A DNA stretch of 64,000 bases from Cepaea nemoralis (lineage: Eukaryota > Mollusca > Gastropoda > Stylommatophora > Helicidae), in the NCBI GenBank assembly GCA_014155875.1, contig JACEFZ010017697.1:1-64000 (forward strand), written 5' to 3'. A program made the translations under genes and the position numbers. Below the pieces are notes generated by a model. That model worked only from the letters and a program-made list of their open reading frames with translations, was not told the DNA's origin and made no database searches. Of this stretch, positions 13,557-25,164 are shown one piece after another. The first letter of the stretch is position 1. Each line of letters starts with the position of its first letter.

Positions 13557-15975
13557 GGAGTTTATTCATATTAGTTTAGTGATTATGTGAGGCAGTGTGT
13601 ATTTGTGTGGATGGATGGGTGTGTGCATGTGTATCTATTTATGTGTGTGTGTGTTATATGTGTGGATGTATATGTGTGTGTATGTCTGTATGTGTGTATG
13701 GGTGTATATGTGTATATGTGTGTACATGTGTGTATGTGTGTGTGCTTGAGAGTGTGTGTGTGTTTGTGTGTATGTACGTTTGTTTATGTGTGCGTACATG
13801 TGTGTTTATATGTATTGCGTGTTTATATGTGTGTATGTGCGTGTGCGGGTTTATGTTCGTGTATGTATGCGTATATGTTTGAGTTTGTATGTGTACATGC
13901 ATGCAGTGTATGCGAGGGAGTGTGGGGTGTATGAGGCATGTGTGTGTGTGTCTGGGGCATGTGTATGTGTGAGGGATGTATCTGTGGAGGGGCTGTGTGT
14001 GGATGGATGGGTGATGTGTGGGTGGGTGAAGATTGTGCGGTCGGTGTGGGGTGTGTGTTGGTGAGGGATGTTTGGGTGATGATTTGAAGTGTGAGGGTGT
14101 TGGTGGTTTGGGGTCGGGGGGGGGGGGGGGTTGTGTGAGTTGGGAATGTATATCTGGGAGATTGGGTGATGGATGTGTGGGTCAATGGGTGTGTGGGAGA
14201 TGTGTGTGGGTTGGGGATGGGTGTGTTATGGGTTTGAGGGATGGGTGTGAGGATGTGGGTGTGTGGGATATGTCTGTGTGGGTGGGGTTATGTGTGGGTG
14301 GTGTAATTGTGGGTGGGTGGAGGATGTATGTGTGGGTGGCGAGTGTGTTTTTAGGTGAGGGATTTGTGGGTGGGTGGGGTGATGTTGTGTGTGTGGGTGA
14401 GGGATGTGTGGGTGTGAATGTGTATGGGGGATGCGTGTGGGGTATGTGTGTGTGAGGGTTGTGGATGTGTATATGGGTGGGGTGTTGTGTTGGAGGGGAG
14501 ATGTGTGTGAGTGAGGGATGTGTGTGTGTGGGTAGGTAAGGTAGGCGTGATTGGGTGTGGCATGTGCGAGTGGGTTAAGGATGATGTGAGTGTGGGGGTG
14601 TGCGTTTGGCTGGGTGGATGAGGTGTGTGAGTCTGGGTGGGTAGATGAGAGATGTATGTGTTGATGGGTGGGTGGGGGATGTGTGGGTGTGAGTAGAGGG
14701 ATGAGTACGTGAATGGGTGGATATATGTGGGAGATGAGTGTATGGGTGGGTATTTAGGTGCGGGTAAAAGATGTGTGTAGTAGGATGTGTGTGGGTGGTG
14801 AGGGTGTGTGTGGATGGTGGGGTGTTTGTGAGTGGGAAGTGTGTGTTTGTGGATGAGGGATGTATTGTTGGGTGAGGATGTTGGGTGAGGGTGTTTGTGA
14901 GTGGGAAGTGTGTGTTTGTGGATGAGGGATGTATTGTTGGGTTAGGATATGTATGCGGGGGATGTGTGTATGGGTGGGGAGATGTGTGTGAATGTGGGTG
15001 GGGTGTGTGTGGGTGTGGCATGTGTGATTAAAGGATGTGTGGTTAAGAGATGTGTGATTGGGAGATGGGTGATTGGGGTTGGGTGGGTGGAGGATGTGTG
15101 GTGGGTGAGTGTTGGTAGGTTGGGCGTGGGGATGTGTGTGTGTATGGACGTGGGATGTGTAAGTGCGTGGGGGGGGGGAGATTGTGTGGATGGGGAATGT
15201 GTGTAAGTTGGGGATGTGTGGGTAGGTGCGTGATGTGTGGGTGGCGTGGATATGTGTGTGTAGGTGGGAATGTGTGGTTGGGGGTTGTGTGTTTGACTGG
15301 ATGGTTGGGGGTATGTGCGTGTGTGGTGGAGGATATGTGGGTGGGTGAGTGTTTATGGGTTATGCGATGAGTGGCGGATGTGTGTGTGGTTGGGGAGATG
15401 TGTTTAGGTGCAGGATGTGTGGGTGGGTGATGGGTGGTCGGGTGCATGTATGTGTGCTTGAGGATGTGTGGGTGGGTGGGGGATGTATGGTGGGTGGGAG
15501 ATGTGTGTGTGTGTGTGTGGGGGGGGGGGAGATATGAGTACGTTGGGGATGTGTGTGGGATGTGTGTGTGGGGATGGGTGGATGGGTAGGCATGTATGTG
15601 TGCCTGGGGGCTTGTGTGTGGTTGGGTGGGGAATGTGTGGGTGGATAGGGGATGGGTGGATGGTTGGGGTATGTGTCTCTTAACATGGTAATATGCATTC
15701 CTTATGTTTACAACATTCATTTGACAATGTTTTTTTCCCATGTGAATGTATTATGGATTATTGATGAACGAAAGATGAGTGATTGGAAGGGCTGAATGTA
15801 AGACGGGCCTGCGTAGCCCAATTTGTTACCCTTTGAAAATAAAGTCCGTTCTGTCTGTCTGTCTGTCAGCCCGTCCGTCCCTCCTTCCGCCCGCCCGTCC
15901 GCCCGCCCATCCGTCAGTCGGTCGGTATGTCTGTCGATAGGTCGGTCAGTCGGTCAGTCGGGTCGGTTTATCTGC
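13557..15975 (+). repeat. GT-unit copy B, right part
   Basis: It resumes with GGAGTTTATTCATATTAG and GATTATGTGAGGCAGTGTG. TATG/TGTG-rich sequence follows (13590-13910), then GGATGTGTGGGTGGG-type sequence with almost no C (13920-15680). The conserved 3' end (15684-15845) has GGTAATATGCATTCC, AATGTAAGACGGGCCTGCG and GAAAATAAAG, and the tail is degenerate GTCC/GTCG/TCTG (15846-15975) in place of (TTCG)n. H/P/T-rich minus frames, such as the 232-residue one at 15043-15741, are repeat artefacts. Confidence 0.8.
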
Positions 15976-16089
15976 TACAAGGCGGACTGCTTCCGAAGCG
16001 GATTTCGAACGCACCATTCGGTATGTCGGGGTATTCTTAACCCCTAAAACCAGCTTTGTGGTTGTTTAGCAATTATGTTGCTGGATAAA
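15976..16089. other. Short unclassified sequence
   Basis: Ordinary-composition DNA (GGCGGACTGCTTCCGAAGCG and following) between two repeat tracts. No feature recognised. Confidence 0.5.
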
Positions 16090-16572
16090 TAGATGTGCGC
16101 GCGCATGTGTATGTGTGCTCGCGTATGTGTCTGTGTTTGTGTGCTTGTCTGCTTGAATGTCTGCATGTGTTTCCGTGTGTATTTCTGTGTGCATGTCTAT
16201 GTCTGAGTGTGTATGATTGTGTCTGTGTGTGTGGCGTGCGTATGAGTGTGTGCGTAGGTGCCTGTGTGTGTGAGACTGTGTATGTACGCGTACGCGTGTG
16301 CACGTGTGTGCGCGTGTTCAGCGTGTGTGTCGTGTGTGTGTGTGGGTATGTAAATGCGTGTGTGTTCATGTGTGTCTTTTGTTTGTGTGTGTATATGTGT
16401 GTGCGTGTGTGTATTAGTGTGTATGCACGTGTGTATCTGCGTGTACTTGTGTGTGCGCACGCATGCGTTTCTCTTTGTGGTTGTGTGTGTCTGTGTGAAT
16501 CTCCGTGCGCGTGTGCGTGCGTTTGTGTATATGTACCGCGTGCGAGTGTGTGCATATGTGCGCGTGTGCAGG
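16090..16572. repeat. (GT)n-rich degenerate tract
   Basis: TGTGTG/TGCGTG-type sequence of about 480 bp with interspersed C and A. Less G-rich than the GT-unit arrays and lacking their words. Confidence 0.9.
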
Positions 16573-16984
16573 AGCGTTCTCTGAGATGATAATGTTATTC
16601 CGTTGCTTCTGACACGATATTTCCGTGGAACCGATGAAGTCATGTCTCCCTCTTCCTGCAATAGATCTTCCCTGAGTCTCCCTGAGCGAAAGTTCTCACA
16701 CTGTCAAGCCCATTCATCTCCCCGACATCACACCCAGGCAGCTGGAGCGACTCCCGCCCTCCAGGGAGCCCGGGAAACACGGGTGTCAGGAAGATTTGAC
16801 TGTCGATTACAAACTACTTTCACGCGCAGACTTGACATATTTACGGCATGAATAACCCGACTCGCTTTACTCTAGAATCCGTGATACAGTAGACATCTAA
16901 ATTTGCATAGTTATTTAAATAAAGCGGATTTTATTACGTTTCTGGCGTGTCGTGGTGGAATTTGTAACCACCATTAGCTTGATG
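16573..16984. other. Unclassified 400-bp stretch
   Basis: Mixed-composition DNA with a short plus frame (16603-16851) lacking any recognisable domain. Nothing supported. Confidence 0.4.
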
Positions 16985-17108
16985 TCGGCGTGACCGAAAA
17001 GACAAGAGCGCTGCCTCTTAAACTTCCGATTCGCTGATGAAAAATCCTACACCGGCATTAAGGTGGATTTAAAAGCTGACTTCTCGTTTAGAAAGCAATG
17101 GCAAACTC
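16985..17108 (+). mobile_element. SINE-2 copy (partial)
   Basis: AAGAGCGCTGCCTCTTAAACTTCC, CTACACCGGC and GCTGACTTCTCGTT match the SINE-2 copy at 37521-37720. It ends with AGAAAGCAATGGCAAACTCA, also found in SINE-1, next to the RTE-A 3' end. Confidence 0.55.
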
Positions 17109-17358
17109 ATTCATCATGTGCCATGCCGATAAGCGTGGGCTTTCAATTTAGAGATCCTATATCAAGATGTGAATGATCATTGGGAAATGTTGAAGAATTC
17201 AGTCAATTTGGCTACAGAAACATCTATTTCAAAATTTAAAAAGGTGGGTAGTAAGAAATGGGTGACTGAAGACATTTTACGACTAATAGAAATAAGAATA
17301 GTCAACAAAAACAATCCTGCCAAATAAGAAGAAATTCACAGACAATTAAGAACATTAT
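17109..17358. mobile_element. Rearranged RTE-A copy, left part
   Basis: Bases 17111-17140 are the last ~30 bp of RTE-A in minus orientation (CATGTGCCATGCCGATAAGC). They are followed directly by a plus-sense internal RTE-A segment, 17143-17358, encoding LEILYQDVNDHWEMLKNS and KFKKVGSKKW, homologous to the linker before RT in the full copy at 33150-33350. One stop is present. The copy is interrupted at 17358 by RTE-B and resumes at 21217. Confidence 0.8.
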
Positions 17359-17372
17359 TTATCAATCAATCA

Positions 17373-18078
17373 ATTAGGTGCCGTCTCCGCAATGAAGGTT
17401 GGCTGCAATGGATCTCCAACACTCTCTGTCTCTTGCCTTGACTGTACATTCTGTCATGATGATGTTCGTCCATCTCTTGATGTTATCCTTCCACTTGTAT
17501 CGTTGTCTACCTCTTGCTCGCTTGCCCTCAACCTTGCCTTCCAGTATGGTTTTTATAAGAGTATCATGTCTTTTAACGTGGCCAAAATATTTCATTTGTC
17601 TCCTCTTTATTTCTTTCATCAACTCTCTCTTCATTCCCAGTTTTTCTAGGACCTCTGCATTTGGTTGTTTTTGTTTCCATGAAATACGACCTATTCGTCT
17701 GTATATCCACATCTCCAGGGCTTATATGCGACTTTCTAGTTGCCTGTTCAATGTCCAGACTTCCGAGCCATATAGTAGCGTTGAATATACATAGCATTTG
17801 ACAATTCTCATTTTTAATGCGTTATTAATCTCTCTCTAGATGTTAATACTGATTTCAGGCCGTTGAAAGCATTTTTGGCTATTCCTATTCTCTTTTTGAT
17901 TTCCATTTCACTTCTGCCATCATCTGTTATTATATGTCCAAGATAAGAGAAACTTGTTACTTGTTCTAGTATGTGCCCGTTTACTGTGATGTTCATTGAT
18001 GACCTTTACTTTTCCACTGCTAATTATCATAGTTTTCGTTTTTTGTATGTTAATATCTAAGCCACATTCTGCACTGTG
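17373..18078 (-). pseudogene. RTE-B reverse transcriptase C-terminal domain
   Basis: Minus frames contain ECGLDINIQKTKTMIISSG (17960-18070), ITVNGHILEQVTSFSYLG and then, after frame changes, MKYFGHVKRHDTLIKTILEG and KRARGRQRYKWKDNIKRW, ending near 17374. This is the usual RTE thumb/connection region followed by a basic GRPR-type C-terminus. A related 3' end is at 59055-59335. Confidence 0.85.
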
Positions 18079-18083
18079 CCTGT

Positions 18084-18751
18084 TGCCAAACTGCTGGTTG
18101 CATTAATATAATAATTGTAACAATCCAACAGTATGCATCTAATTTCTTCTGGCTCAAAGAACTGTACAACAAGCAATGGGAGCCGTAACTCTGAACATGA
18201 TGGATGAAGCCGACTCTGGGATTTGAATAGAAAATAACGTTGTTTATTTGCTCCAACGTATACTGGTTGCTTTCTTAACCATTACACTTCAAGATTTATT
18301 AAGAGCCTGTGATACCAGGGCGGGGCTTAATAATAATTTTCATGAATATGCATGAATAAAAGACAAACCTGGTTTCTATTCTTCCGAAGACGACCTTCTG
18401 TTTATTCCCTCAGTGTTCGTCTCTCCGCTCTAAGTACAATCTGTCTAGTTTCTCCGTCTGCAGGTTCGTTCCCTTTGTGGCGATATCTTGTAGCATGTCC
18501 GTCACTGCTATTATAAGTCTAGCCACTAGTCTTTATGCCAACACTGATCCATAGCCACGCCAATGTTTCCTCTTAAAATTTGCACTGCCTTCTCGGTTCC
18601 ATGTCCCCGCAAAGTCTGCCGTTGTTGCCCTAATCACTCTGTGACGTTTTTGTTGTTTCCAACGCGTCCCTTAGTTTTTATCGTATTTTGGCGTCGAGGA
18701 TTTCTCTCTAATTCATATGACGTCATCTTTGTTTGCACTCACTATATGGCA
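18084..18751. mobile_element. Solo-LTR-like insertion in RTE-B
   Basis: This 668-bp stretch has no LINE homology and splits the RTE-B codons for EEVNR and HSAECGLD. It begins TGCCAAACTG and ends TATATGGCA, with inverted TGCCA/TGGCA tips and a CCTGT repeat on both sides (18079-18083, 18752-18756). TG...CA ends plus a 5-bp duplication suggest a solo LTR. A GAATAAAAG near 18353 could be its poly(A) signal. A small DNA transposon is the alternative. Confidence 0.55.
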
Positions 18752-18756
18752 CCTGT

Positions 18757-19188
<432 letters not shown>

Positions 19189-19189
19189 T

Positions 19190-19862
19190 TACACAATTCT
19201 GTGATAGTTTCAATACGAAAGCAGGATGAGGCTTTTATCATCTCTGTTTTTATCTTGTCAGGACCTGCGGCCTTTCCTTCTTTCGTCTTTTTAATGGCCT
19301 GTTCTACTTCAGCCGTTAATATTTTTGGTCTATCTTGAGTATTATATAATGTTGGTCTATTGACCCTGTTGTCCCAGAATAAATCTTCTATGTACTCTGT
19401 CCATCTTTTTAATATGACAGTGTTATTAATTATAATTTCTGCATTTTTTCCTCTGATACAACCGTTTCCTGTTATTTTACTTTTCTTCTTTGTAAATCTT
19501 TTTATATGTTCATGTAATTCTTTCGAGTTGTCTTTTATTTCTTTGCAATATTTTTGCAGCCACTCTTCTTTGGCAACTCTGCACATGTGACGTATTTCTC
19601 TATTTATTACAATATACTCTGTAGTGTTCTTTGCTTTCTTTCTTTGAGACATTTTACTCAATATTTCATCGGTTATCCATAATTGTTTTTTCTCATTAAT
19701 TTTCACTGGCAAGGTGGTATTTGCAGTCCGACTTTGCCATTTTGTATTAATTTTATCCTCTGGATTTTCACGTCGATATTGTTCCATATTTTCAATGATT
19801 AACCCATCATATCTATTTTTGACGTCAACTAGGTATATTTGTCTTATTTCTGGTTGTATCAA
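19190..19862 (-). pseudogene. RTE-B linker between endonuclease and RT
   Basis: An open stretch of about 220 residues precedes the TA array. It contains LWITDEILSKMSQRKKAK, ICRVAKEEW-like MCRVAKEEWLQKYCKEIK, FTKKKSKITGNGCI and [20 protein letters not shown]. The last is the RT finger motif (GKAAGPDxI). It is one of the better preserved parts of the element. Confidence 0.85.
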
Positions 19863-19922
19863 TGCCGATATATCTACTTGAGGTGTCTTCGATTTCCTTA
19901 TTCCGGGGTTTTTAAGTTTTAT

Positions 19923-20738
19923 TTATAATTTTAATACTACAAGATTATGGTCAGAGTTGGTATCAGCACCAGGGTATGTTTTGGCATTTTTAACATTGTT
20001 TTTAAATCTATTTCTAATCATAATGTAGTCAATCTGGTTTCTTGTTCTATCTCCAGGGCTTTTCCGTGTATACAGTTTCCTAGGGTTATGTTGAAAGAAT
20101 GTGTTGCAAACAATAAGATTGCTTGCTTCACAGAACTGTATCAGCCGGTCTCCTCTGTCGTTTCTCTGTCCCATACCATATTGCCCTTCTATCTGCTTAT
20201 ATTTATTTTTTCCAACTTTTGCGTTCTTGTCTCCCATGACAATTAGGACATTTGATGATTTTACAACTTTCAGTGTTTGTTGTAGGTCTTCATAGTATTT
20301 TTCTAGCTGTTCACTGTAATCAGTTGTCGGAGCATATGTCTGAAGAATTACTATGTTGAATGGTCTTGTCTTAATTTTGAGAAGTATCATCCTATCTTTA
20401 TGAATCCAGAATCCACTAATATTTTTCTCTAAATCTCGTTTTACTAAAATTCCTACTCCTCTCTCGTGATGATCTCTTCCTGAATTAATGAATACGTAAT
20501 CTTCTCTCCTGATATAACTTGTATCTATCCATCTTGTTTCAGATACGCCTAAGATATCCAAATTCATGGTTATTTCCTCTGCAATAAGATTATCAAACTT
20601 CCCTGCTTGATATAAGGTGCGTACGTTCCACGTACCAATTCTCAGATTTCTCCTTCTACTTTTCAGATAGGTATTGTCAGAATGCGCCCTTTCAAAAGAA
20701 TTTGGGGTGCAGTCGTCATTATGCACTTCCTTATTCAC
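19923..20738 (-). CDS. RTE-B apurinic/apyrimidinic-type endonuclease domain (271 aa open)
   Basis: Uninterrupted frame of the EEP (exonuclease-endonuclease-phosphatase) fold used by RTE LINEs to nick target DNA, often annotated craniofacial development protein 2-like. Motifs in order: RIGTWNVRTLYQAGK (Asn of site I), GVSETRWID (catalytic Glu), GVGILVKRDL, MGDKNAKVG (catalytic Asp/Asn; DKN where DFN is usual), DRTRNQIDYIMI and NSDHNLVVLKL (terminal SDH triad). The first Met, at the MNKEVHNDD start, is the longest option; a shorter start near the RRNLRIGTWN core is possible. It ends at a stop before the linker frame, so the polyprotein is broken there. Confidence 0.85.
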   Translation of the reverse strand: MNKEVHNDDCTPNSFERAHSDNTYLKSRRRNLRIGTWNVRTLYQAGKFDNLIAEEITMNLDILGVSETRWIDTSYIRREDYVFINSGRDHHERGVGILVKRDLEKNISGFWIHKDRMILLKIKTRPFNIVILQTYAPTTDYSEQLEKYYEDLQQTLKVVKSSNVLIVMGDKNAKVGKNKYKQIEGQYGMGQRNDRGDRLIQFCEASNLIVCNTFFQHNPRKLYTRKSPGDRTRNQIDYIMIRNRFKNNVKNAKTYPGADTNSDHNLVVLKL

Positions 20739-21216
20739 TATAGGAGTTGTCTATTCCCTGTGAATATTTACAACAGTCTCATCTTTTTTCTTGTTGTTGA
20801 ATTCCCATTGCTGTCTTTGGGATATTACATGGTGAGGTCCCAATCTCTTCCACGATGGCCAACCATGTTCACTATCGTGTCCTGCACACGCCTCATGTGT
20901 GCCACACACTCTGCTGTTTCGCTTTCGAAGCCGTTGATCTATTTATATTCACCCGCCTTCTCCACCGTCCCAGTCTTTGTGTACTAGGGATGGACATTTC
21001 CTTAGTGGGATGTTACCCCTACTTCACTCATGTAGTTTAACCAGTCAGCCAAGACTGTTGCCCGTGGTGTGGCCACCGCTGTACACAAGCGCTATTCGTG
21101 GAGTCATACACGAGCTAGGTAAAGAGATGGGAACCAAATAGGATTCTGGTTTATCCCTTGGGATATGGCTGCCACTCACCGTGACGTACTATCCCTCTCT
21201 CTTTACCCTACACCAC
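20739..21216 (-). other. RTE-B 5' region
   Basis: About 480 bp between the endonuclease frame and the duplicated target site. No convincing protein is encoded, and the region presumably holds the element's internal promoter. No motif can be named. Confidence 0.55.
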
Positions 21217-21746
21217 AAGAACATTATGTAAAGAGGCAAAAGAAGCATGGCTTGAGAAAAATAGCATAGAAATTGAAAATCAACGCAACAGAAAAAATAC
21301 AAAATCAATGCACACAAGAATTCAGGAACTTACTAATAAAAGAACACGCACAACAGGAGGCTGTCTGAAAACAAAAGATGATAAAATTATAATAGAAAAA
21401 GATCAGATAGTACATGTATGGTCAGAATATGTAAACAACCTTTATGATGATAACAGAGATGAACAATATGATATTCGAATTAATAATGAAAGTCCGCCAA
21501 TATTGAAGATGGAGATTCGGAATGTTCTTACCCATATGAAAACTAGTAAGACCTCTAGATCAGATAACATCTCAACATAAATGATTAATGCTTTAGAAGA
21601 ATATGGAATAGATCAAGTCACCAGACTGCTGAACATAATATATGATACTGGAGATATACCTTCTGAATTATGCAATTCTGTATTTATTGCAATCCCAAAG
21701 AAATAAGGAGCCTTGGAATGTAATCAACATCGAACAATTAGTATAA
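21217..21746 (+). pseudogene. Rearranged RTE-A copy, RT linker and fingers (plus sense)
   Basis: It continues the segment broken at 17358. Frames read RTLCKEAKEAWLEK, ELTNKRTRTTGGCLKTKDDK, VWSEYVNNLYDD, PPILKMEIRNVLTHMKTSK and then QHRTISIM at the end. An in-frame stop follows SDNIST (21579), and a further stop follows AIPKK near 21705. It is homologous to 32600-33130 of the full RTE-A and joins abruptly at 21746 to an antisense 3' end. Confidence 0.85.
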
Positions 21747-22030
21747 TGTTGCGCCGTTTCATTCGATCACTAGAGTCGTTGAGCAACTCAGTGTCCTTGT
21801 CTCGACCATACCACGTGGTCAAGCCATCCAGGAATTTTTTTTCTCTACCTTTCCATTGTTCTCTTGCCAGTTGTCACAAAGTTCTCCAATTTATTTCTTC
21901 TCATAACGTGACCAACATATGTTGACTGTCTACGTCTAATTTCTCTAAACAGTTTACGATGTTCATTAGTTTCTTGTAGGACTTGGTCATTGGTTTTTCT
22001 GTGGAACGTCTTGCAAAGAACATGCAACAG
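21747..22030 (-). pseudogene. RTE-A 3' part in minus orientation
   Basis: The sequence from CATTCGATCACTAGAGTCG to the region encoding KTNDQVLQETNEHRKLFREI matches the 3' region at 31095-31370. Only the last ~40 bp of the element are missing here; a fragment like them sits at 17111-17140, on the far side of the inverted segment. Confidence 0.85.
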
Positions 22031-22361
22031 TTATAGAAACATTTAAAATGTTAGGCGCAAGTCCTCACTGGATATTGCAATCAACCCCAGCATTTATTGC
22101 TTATTTGTGCTTTGCCAGGTTATTTTACCATCAGCATTTATTGCCTGTTTGTGATTTACCATGTAATTTTACTATCAGCATTTTGTCAATAACGGGCGCA
22201 GTCGCTTAGGGAATAGTGAAATAGCATTTTACAATCCTCCGACATATTTTAATGTAAATTTCTATTCATTGAAAGTTGAAATTGCGGAAGTTACTATGAA
22301 ACAAAACAAATAACGCGATAACCCTAGTATAGCGATATACCGTCATTTTTTTATAGTAGAT
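22031..22361. other. Mostly unclassified; short reverse SINE-1 tail
   Basis: AT-rich DNA. Bases 22072-22098 (GATATTGCAATCAACCCCAGCATTT) read in reverse like the SINE-1 end (GCTGGTGTTGACNGCAATATC). Two TTATTGCYTRTTTGTG copies near 22097 and 22138 form a small duplication. Confidence 0.4.
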
Positions 22362-22430
22362 CACAAACAGCAAATAAATGTTGGGGTTGATTGCTACGCC
22401 CTGTAAAAGACATGTGACTAACGTTCCATT
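22362..22430 (+). repeat. SINE-1-related 3' tail fragment
   Basis: GATCACAAACAGCAAATAAATG, GGGGTTGATTGCTACGCCCTG and TAAAAGACATGTG parallel the SINE-1 tail but are closer to the fragment at 63334-63390, suggesting a subfamily. Confidence 0.5.
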
Positions 22431-22880
22431 TCTCATTGCATTTGATTGATTGGTTCACCCGGCAGGCGTTTCCACAGACCGACTCCCGAGTCTGTCTAGC
22501 CTTCCAATGATCACTGTCCGCAGATGTGTAGTTCCAATACCGGTCGTGAATACCCCGTTGATTTCTGGGCTTGGAGAGAGACAGGCGAGCTCTACAACAC
22601 AGTCCCCGGCCTGTCATTTCTCTCCATGTATAAAGAAAAAGAATAATTGCCATGTTGGGCAATCTGGAAGAAAGACAGAAATAGATCGGAAACGGAAAAC
22701 TTGGAGCGGACATTGCAAAAATTGGATTCCGATCCGGGAAATTTATGAAGATGCAAGCAAAAAATACATCGACTTGTCGTTGTGTATTCTTAATGACATT
22801 TTTTATTTCGTTAGATTAATATGATGAAAGATGACCGCCCACGCTTAGTGGCATGGCACATGACGAATGAATGAAATCCT
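22431..22880. other. Unclassified sequence
   Basis: No recognisable repeat or domain. Overlapping frames on both strands (22351-22824) have no family signature. GCCATGTTGGGCAATCTGG and neighbours are ordinary unique-looking DNA. Confidence 0.4.
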
Positions 22881-23493
22881 TTGGTTAATTAGTTATTTGG
22901 TTAGTACATTAAATAGTCTGCTAGTTAATTAGTTAGTTAGAACGTTAGTCAGTCCGTTAAGCAATTACTTAGAACAGTAGTTATTCCGTTAGTTAATAAG
23001 TTAGTTAGAACGGTAGTTATTCGGTTAGTTAATTAGTTAGTTAGAAAGGTAGTTAGTCCGTTCGTTAATGAGTTAGTTAGAACGTTAGTAACTACGTTAG
23101 GTAATTAGTTAGTTAGTTATAACGTTAGTTAGAACGTTAGCTATTCCATTAGTTAATTAGTTAGTTAGAACGGTAGTTATTCCCTTAGTTAGTTAATTAG
23201 TTAGTTAGTTGGTTAGATAGATAGAACGTAAGTAATTCCGTTAGTTAAATTGTTTGTTAGAACGTTAGTTATTCCCTCAAGTAATTAGTTAGTTAGTTAG
23301 ATAGAACGTTAGCTATTCCGTTAGTTAATTAGTTAGAACTGTAGTTATTCCGTTAATTAATTTGTTAATTAGTTAGTTAGATAGAACGTTAGTTATTCCG
23401 TTAAGTAATTAGTTAGTTAGTTAGAACGTTAGTTAGTCCGTTAATTAATCAGTTAATTAGAACGTTAGTTATTTGTTAGGTAATTAGTTAGTT

Positions 23494-23752
23494 GCCGGTC
23501 TCTCTGGCTGTGGGGTTACAACACTTTCTCTCTGTAATCCCGTTTATCACGCAGAGTCTCGTAGCGGAGCGAGAACTGAGGCGGTTCGACCCCGCTCGTG
23601 ACTTGCGGGATACTGAGCCGGCCGCTCAGAAAGCAATGGCAAACTACTGAGCGTAATCTTGCCAAGAGATCAACATACAGCTGAAAGATGCTGGTGTTGA
23701 CAGCTAAGTCCTGTAAAAGGATATGCTAAAAAAAAATTAAAAAAAAAAAAAA
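23494..23752 (+). mobile_element. SINE-1 copy in TTAG array
   Basis: It starts GCCGGTCTCTCTGGCTGTGG, with a B-box-like GGCGGTTCGACCC. It then runs GAGCCGGCCGCTCAGAAAGC, GAGCGTAATCTTGCCAAGAG and ATACAGCTGAAAGATGCTGG, and ends TCCTGTAAAAGGATATGC plus an A-rich tail. ATTAGTTAGTT flanks both sides, so the duplication is indistinguishable from the array unit. Confidence 0.92.
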
Positions 23753-24042
23753 TTAGTTAGTTATTTAGCCACAACGTTAATTAGTACGTTAGTTAGTCGG
23801 TTAATTAGTTAGTTAATACGTTAGTTAGTCCGTTAGTTAATTAGTTAGTTAGTTTGATAGAACGTTAGTTATTCCGTTAGTTAAATAGTTAGTTAAAACA
23901 TTATTTATTCCGTTAGGTAATTAGTTAGTTAGATAGAACGTTAGTTAGTCCGTTAGTTAATTAGTTAATTAGCATGTTAGGTATTCCGTTAGTTAATTAG
24001 TTAATTAGAACGTTAGTTACTCCGTTAAGTAATTAGTTAGTT

Positions 24043-24290
24043 GCCGGCTTCCTGGCCTAGAGGTTAGCAACCTTTCTCCGTAATCTTGTATACTCTCGTA
24101 AGTAACGTGACGACGATGAGAATCAGCAGTGGTTTGAATCGCGTCGGTAATTTACGGTGTATGTGAGCCGGCCGCTCAGAAAGCAATGGCAAACTACTGA
24201 GCGTAATCTTGCCAAGAAATCAACAATCAGCTGAAAGATGCTGATGTTGACAGCAATGTCCTGTAAAGGATATGCAAACATTTATTTTTT
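24043..24290 (+). mobile_element. SINE-1 copy in TTAG array (second)
   Basis: It starts GCCGGCTTCCTGGCCTAGAG (A-box-like), with GGTTTGAATCGCG as B box, and has the same core and tail as other copies. It closely resembles the copy at 52510, including CGTATACTCTCGTAAGTAACG. It is flanked by TTAG repeats. Confidence 0.92.
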
Positions 24291-24397
24291 TCTAATTAGT
24301 TAGTTATTTAGTCAGAACGTTAAATAGTACGTTAGTTAGCCCGTTAGCTAGTTAGTTAACACGTTAGTTAGTCCGTTAGTTAATTAGTTAGTTAGAA

Positions 24398-24426
24398 CGT
24401 CCAAAGGCTAACTATAACATGTTTAC
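24398..24426. repeat. Patch of the 57-bp minisatellite inside the TTAG array
   Basis: The 29 bp beginning CGTCCAAAGGCTAACTATAA and ending CATGTTTAC are identical to 27954-27982, where they belong to the 57-bp minisatellite, 3.5 kb away. Confidence 0.85.
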
Positions 24427-24707
24427 GTTAGCTATTCCGTTAGTTTATTAGTTAGTAAGAACGGTAGTTATTCCGTTAGTTAATTAGTTAGGTAGTTAGT
24501 TAGTTAGTTAGTTAGTAGTAGTTAGTTAGTTAATTAGTTAGTTAGTTAGTTAGTTATATAGAACCTTAGTTAGTCCATTAGTTAATTATAGTTAGTAAAT
24601 TACTTAGTTTCGTTAGGTAGTACATTAGTTACTAGGTTAGTTAGTGCATTAGTTACTAGGTTAGGTAGTACATTAGTTACTAGGTTAGTTAGTTAGATAC
24701 TTTAGTT

Positions 24708-25164
24708 CAATCAATCAGTCAAACAGTAGCATGTGATTTTCAGAACTTCTCATCCATATCAACCGTCCGGAAAACCTCTCGGTCATAAGCAAGATGTCCC
24801 GCGTCAGATACACCCATCTGGAGAGCGTCTGCCACATCCTGCACCCATCTTCTCTTTGGCCTTCCTCTTCCTCTCTTCCCGGTCATATACCCCTCCATTA
24901 TTGTTTCTCTCGAAACTTTCATGACGTTTCAAGTGACAAAATATTTCGATTTTTTATTTTGTTTAGTAGCCAGCCTTCTTCATTATTCAGATCTTGTAGT
25001 ATGGATGCATTTATTCTTGTCTGTATCCCAGATATTCTTAGAACCCGTCTATAACATTTAAATTCAAAGGCGCTGTTCAGGTGTTTAATATGTGTCAAAG
25101 TCTCACAGGCGTAATTTGCAATGGGAAAGATGCATTCTCTTAAAAAATCTAATTCTTGTAGTTC
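24708..25164 (-). pseudogene. RTE-like LINE fragment F (3' end)
   Basis: It is bounded by CTTTAGTT on both sides (24700-24707 and 25165-25172), so it inserted into the TTAG array. Minus frames contain RVLRISGIQTRINASILQ, NKIKNRNI and, shifted, KRGRGRPKRRWVQDVADAL, a LINE C-terminal basic block. It is 5'-truncated with an ATTG-like tail (24708-24725). Confidence 0.8.

Larger units (their letters stand above)
22885..24707. repeat. TTAG-based tandem array with higher-order unit
   Basis: Repeats of TTAG/TTAATTAG in roughly 30-40-bp units such as AACGTTAGTTATTCCGTTAG followed by TTAATTAGTTAGTTAG. Unit length varies by whole TTAG steps. Two SINE-1 copies and an RTE fragment interrupt it, and a remnant continues at 25165-25210. 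It is not the TTAGG or TTAGGG telomere repeat. Confidence 0.95.

Noticed and set aside
15043..15741. 232-residue minus frame rich in H, P and T (and similar ones at 39722, 44839, 14575)
   Set aside because: It is the C/A-only complement of the GT-unit body; stop codons are simply rare in such sequence.
17399..17794. 131-residue plus frame over RTE-B
   Set aside because: It is the antisense shadow of the RTE-B C-terminal domain, whose minus-strand motifs are clear.
22351..22824. Possible exon pair on opposite strands
   Set aside because: Neither frame has splice-supported neighbours or recognisable domains; part of it overlaps a SINE-1 tail.
22885..24707. Telomere or interstitial telomeric repeat
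   Set aside because: The motif is TTAG/TTAATTAG without the GG or GGG of TTAGG/TTAGGG, and it has AACG/ATTCCG spacers.
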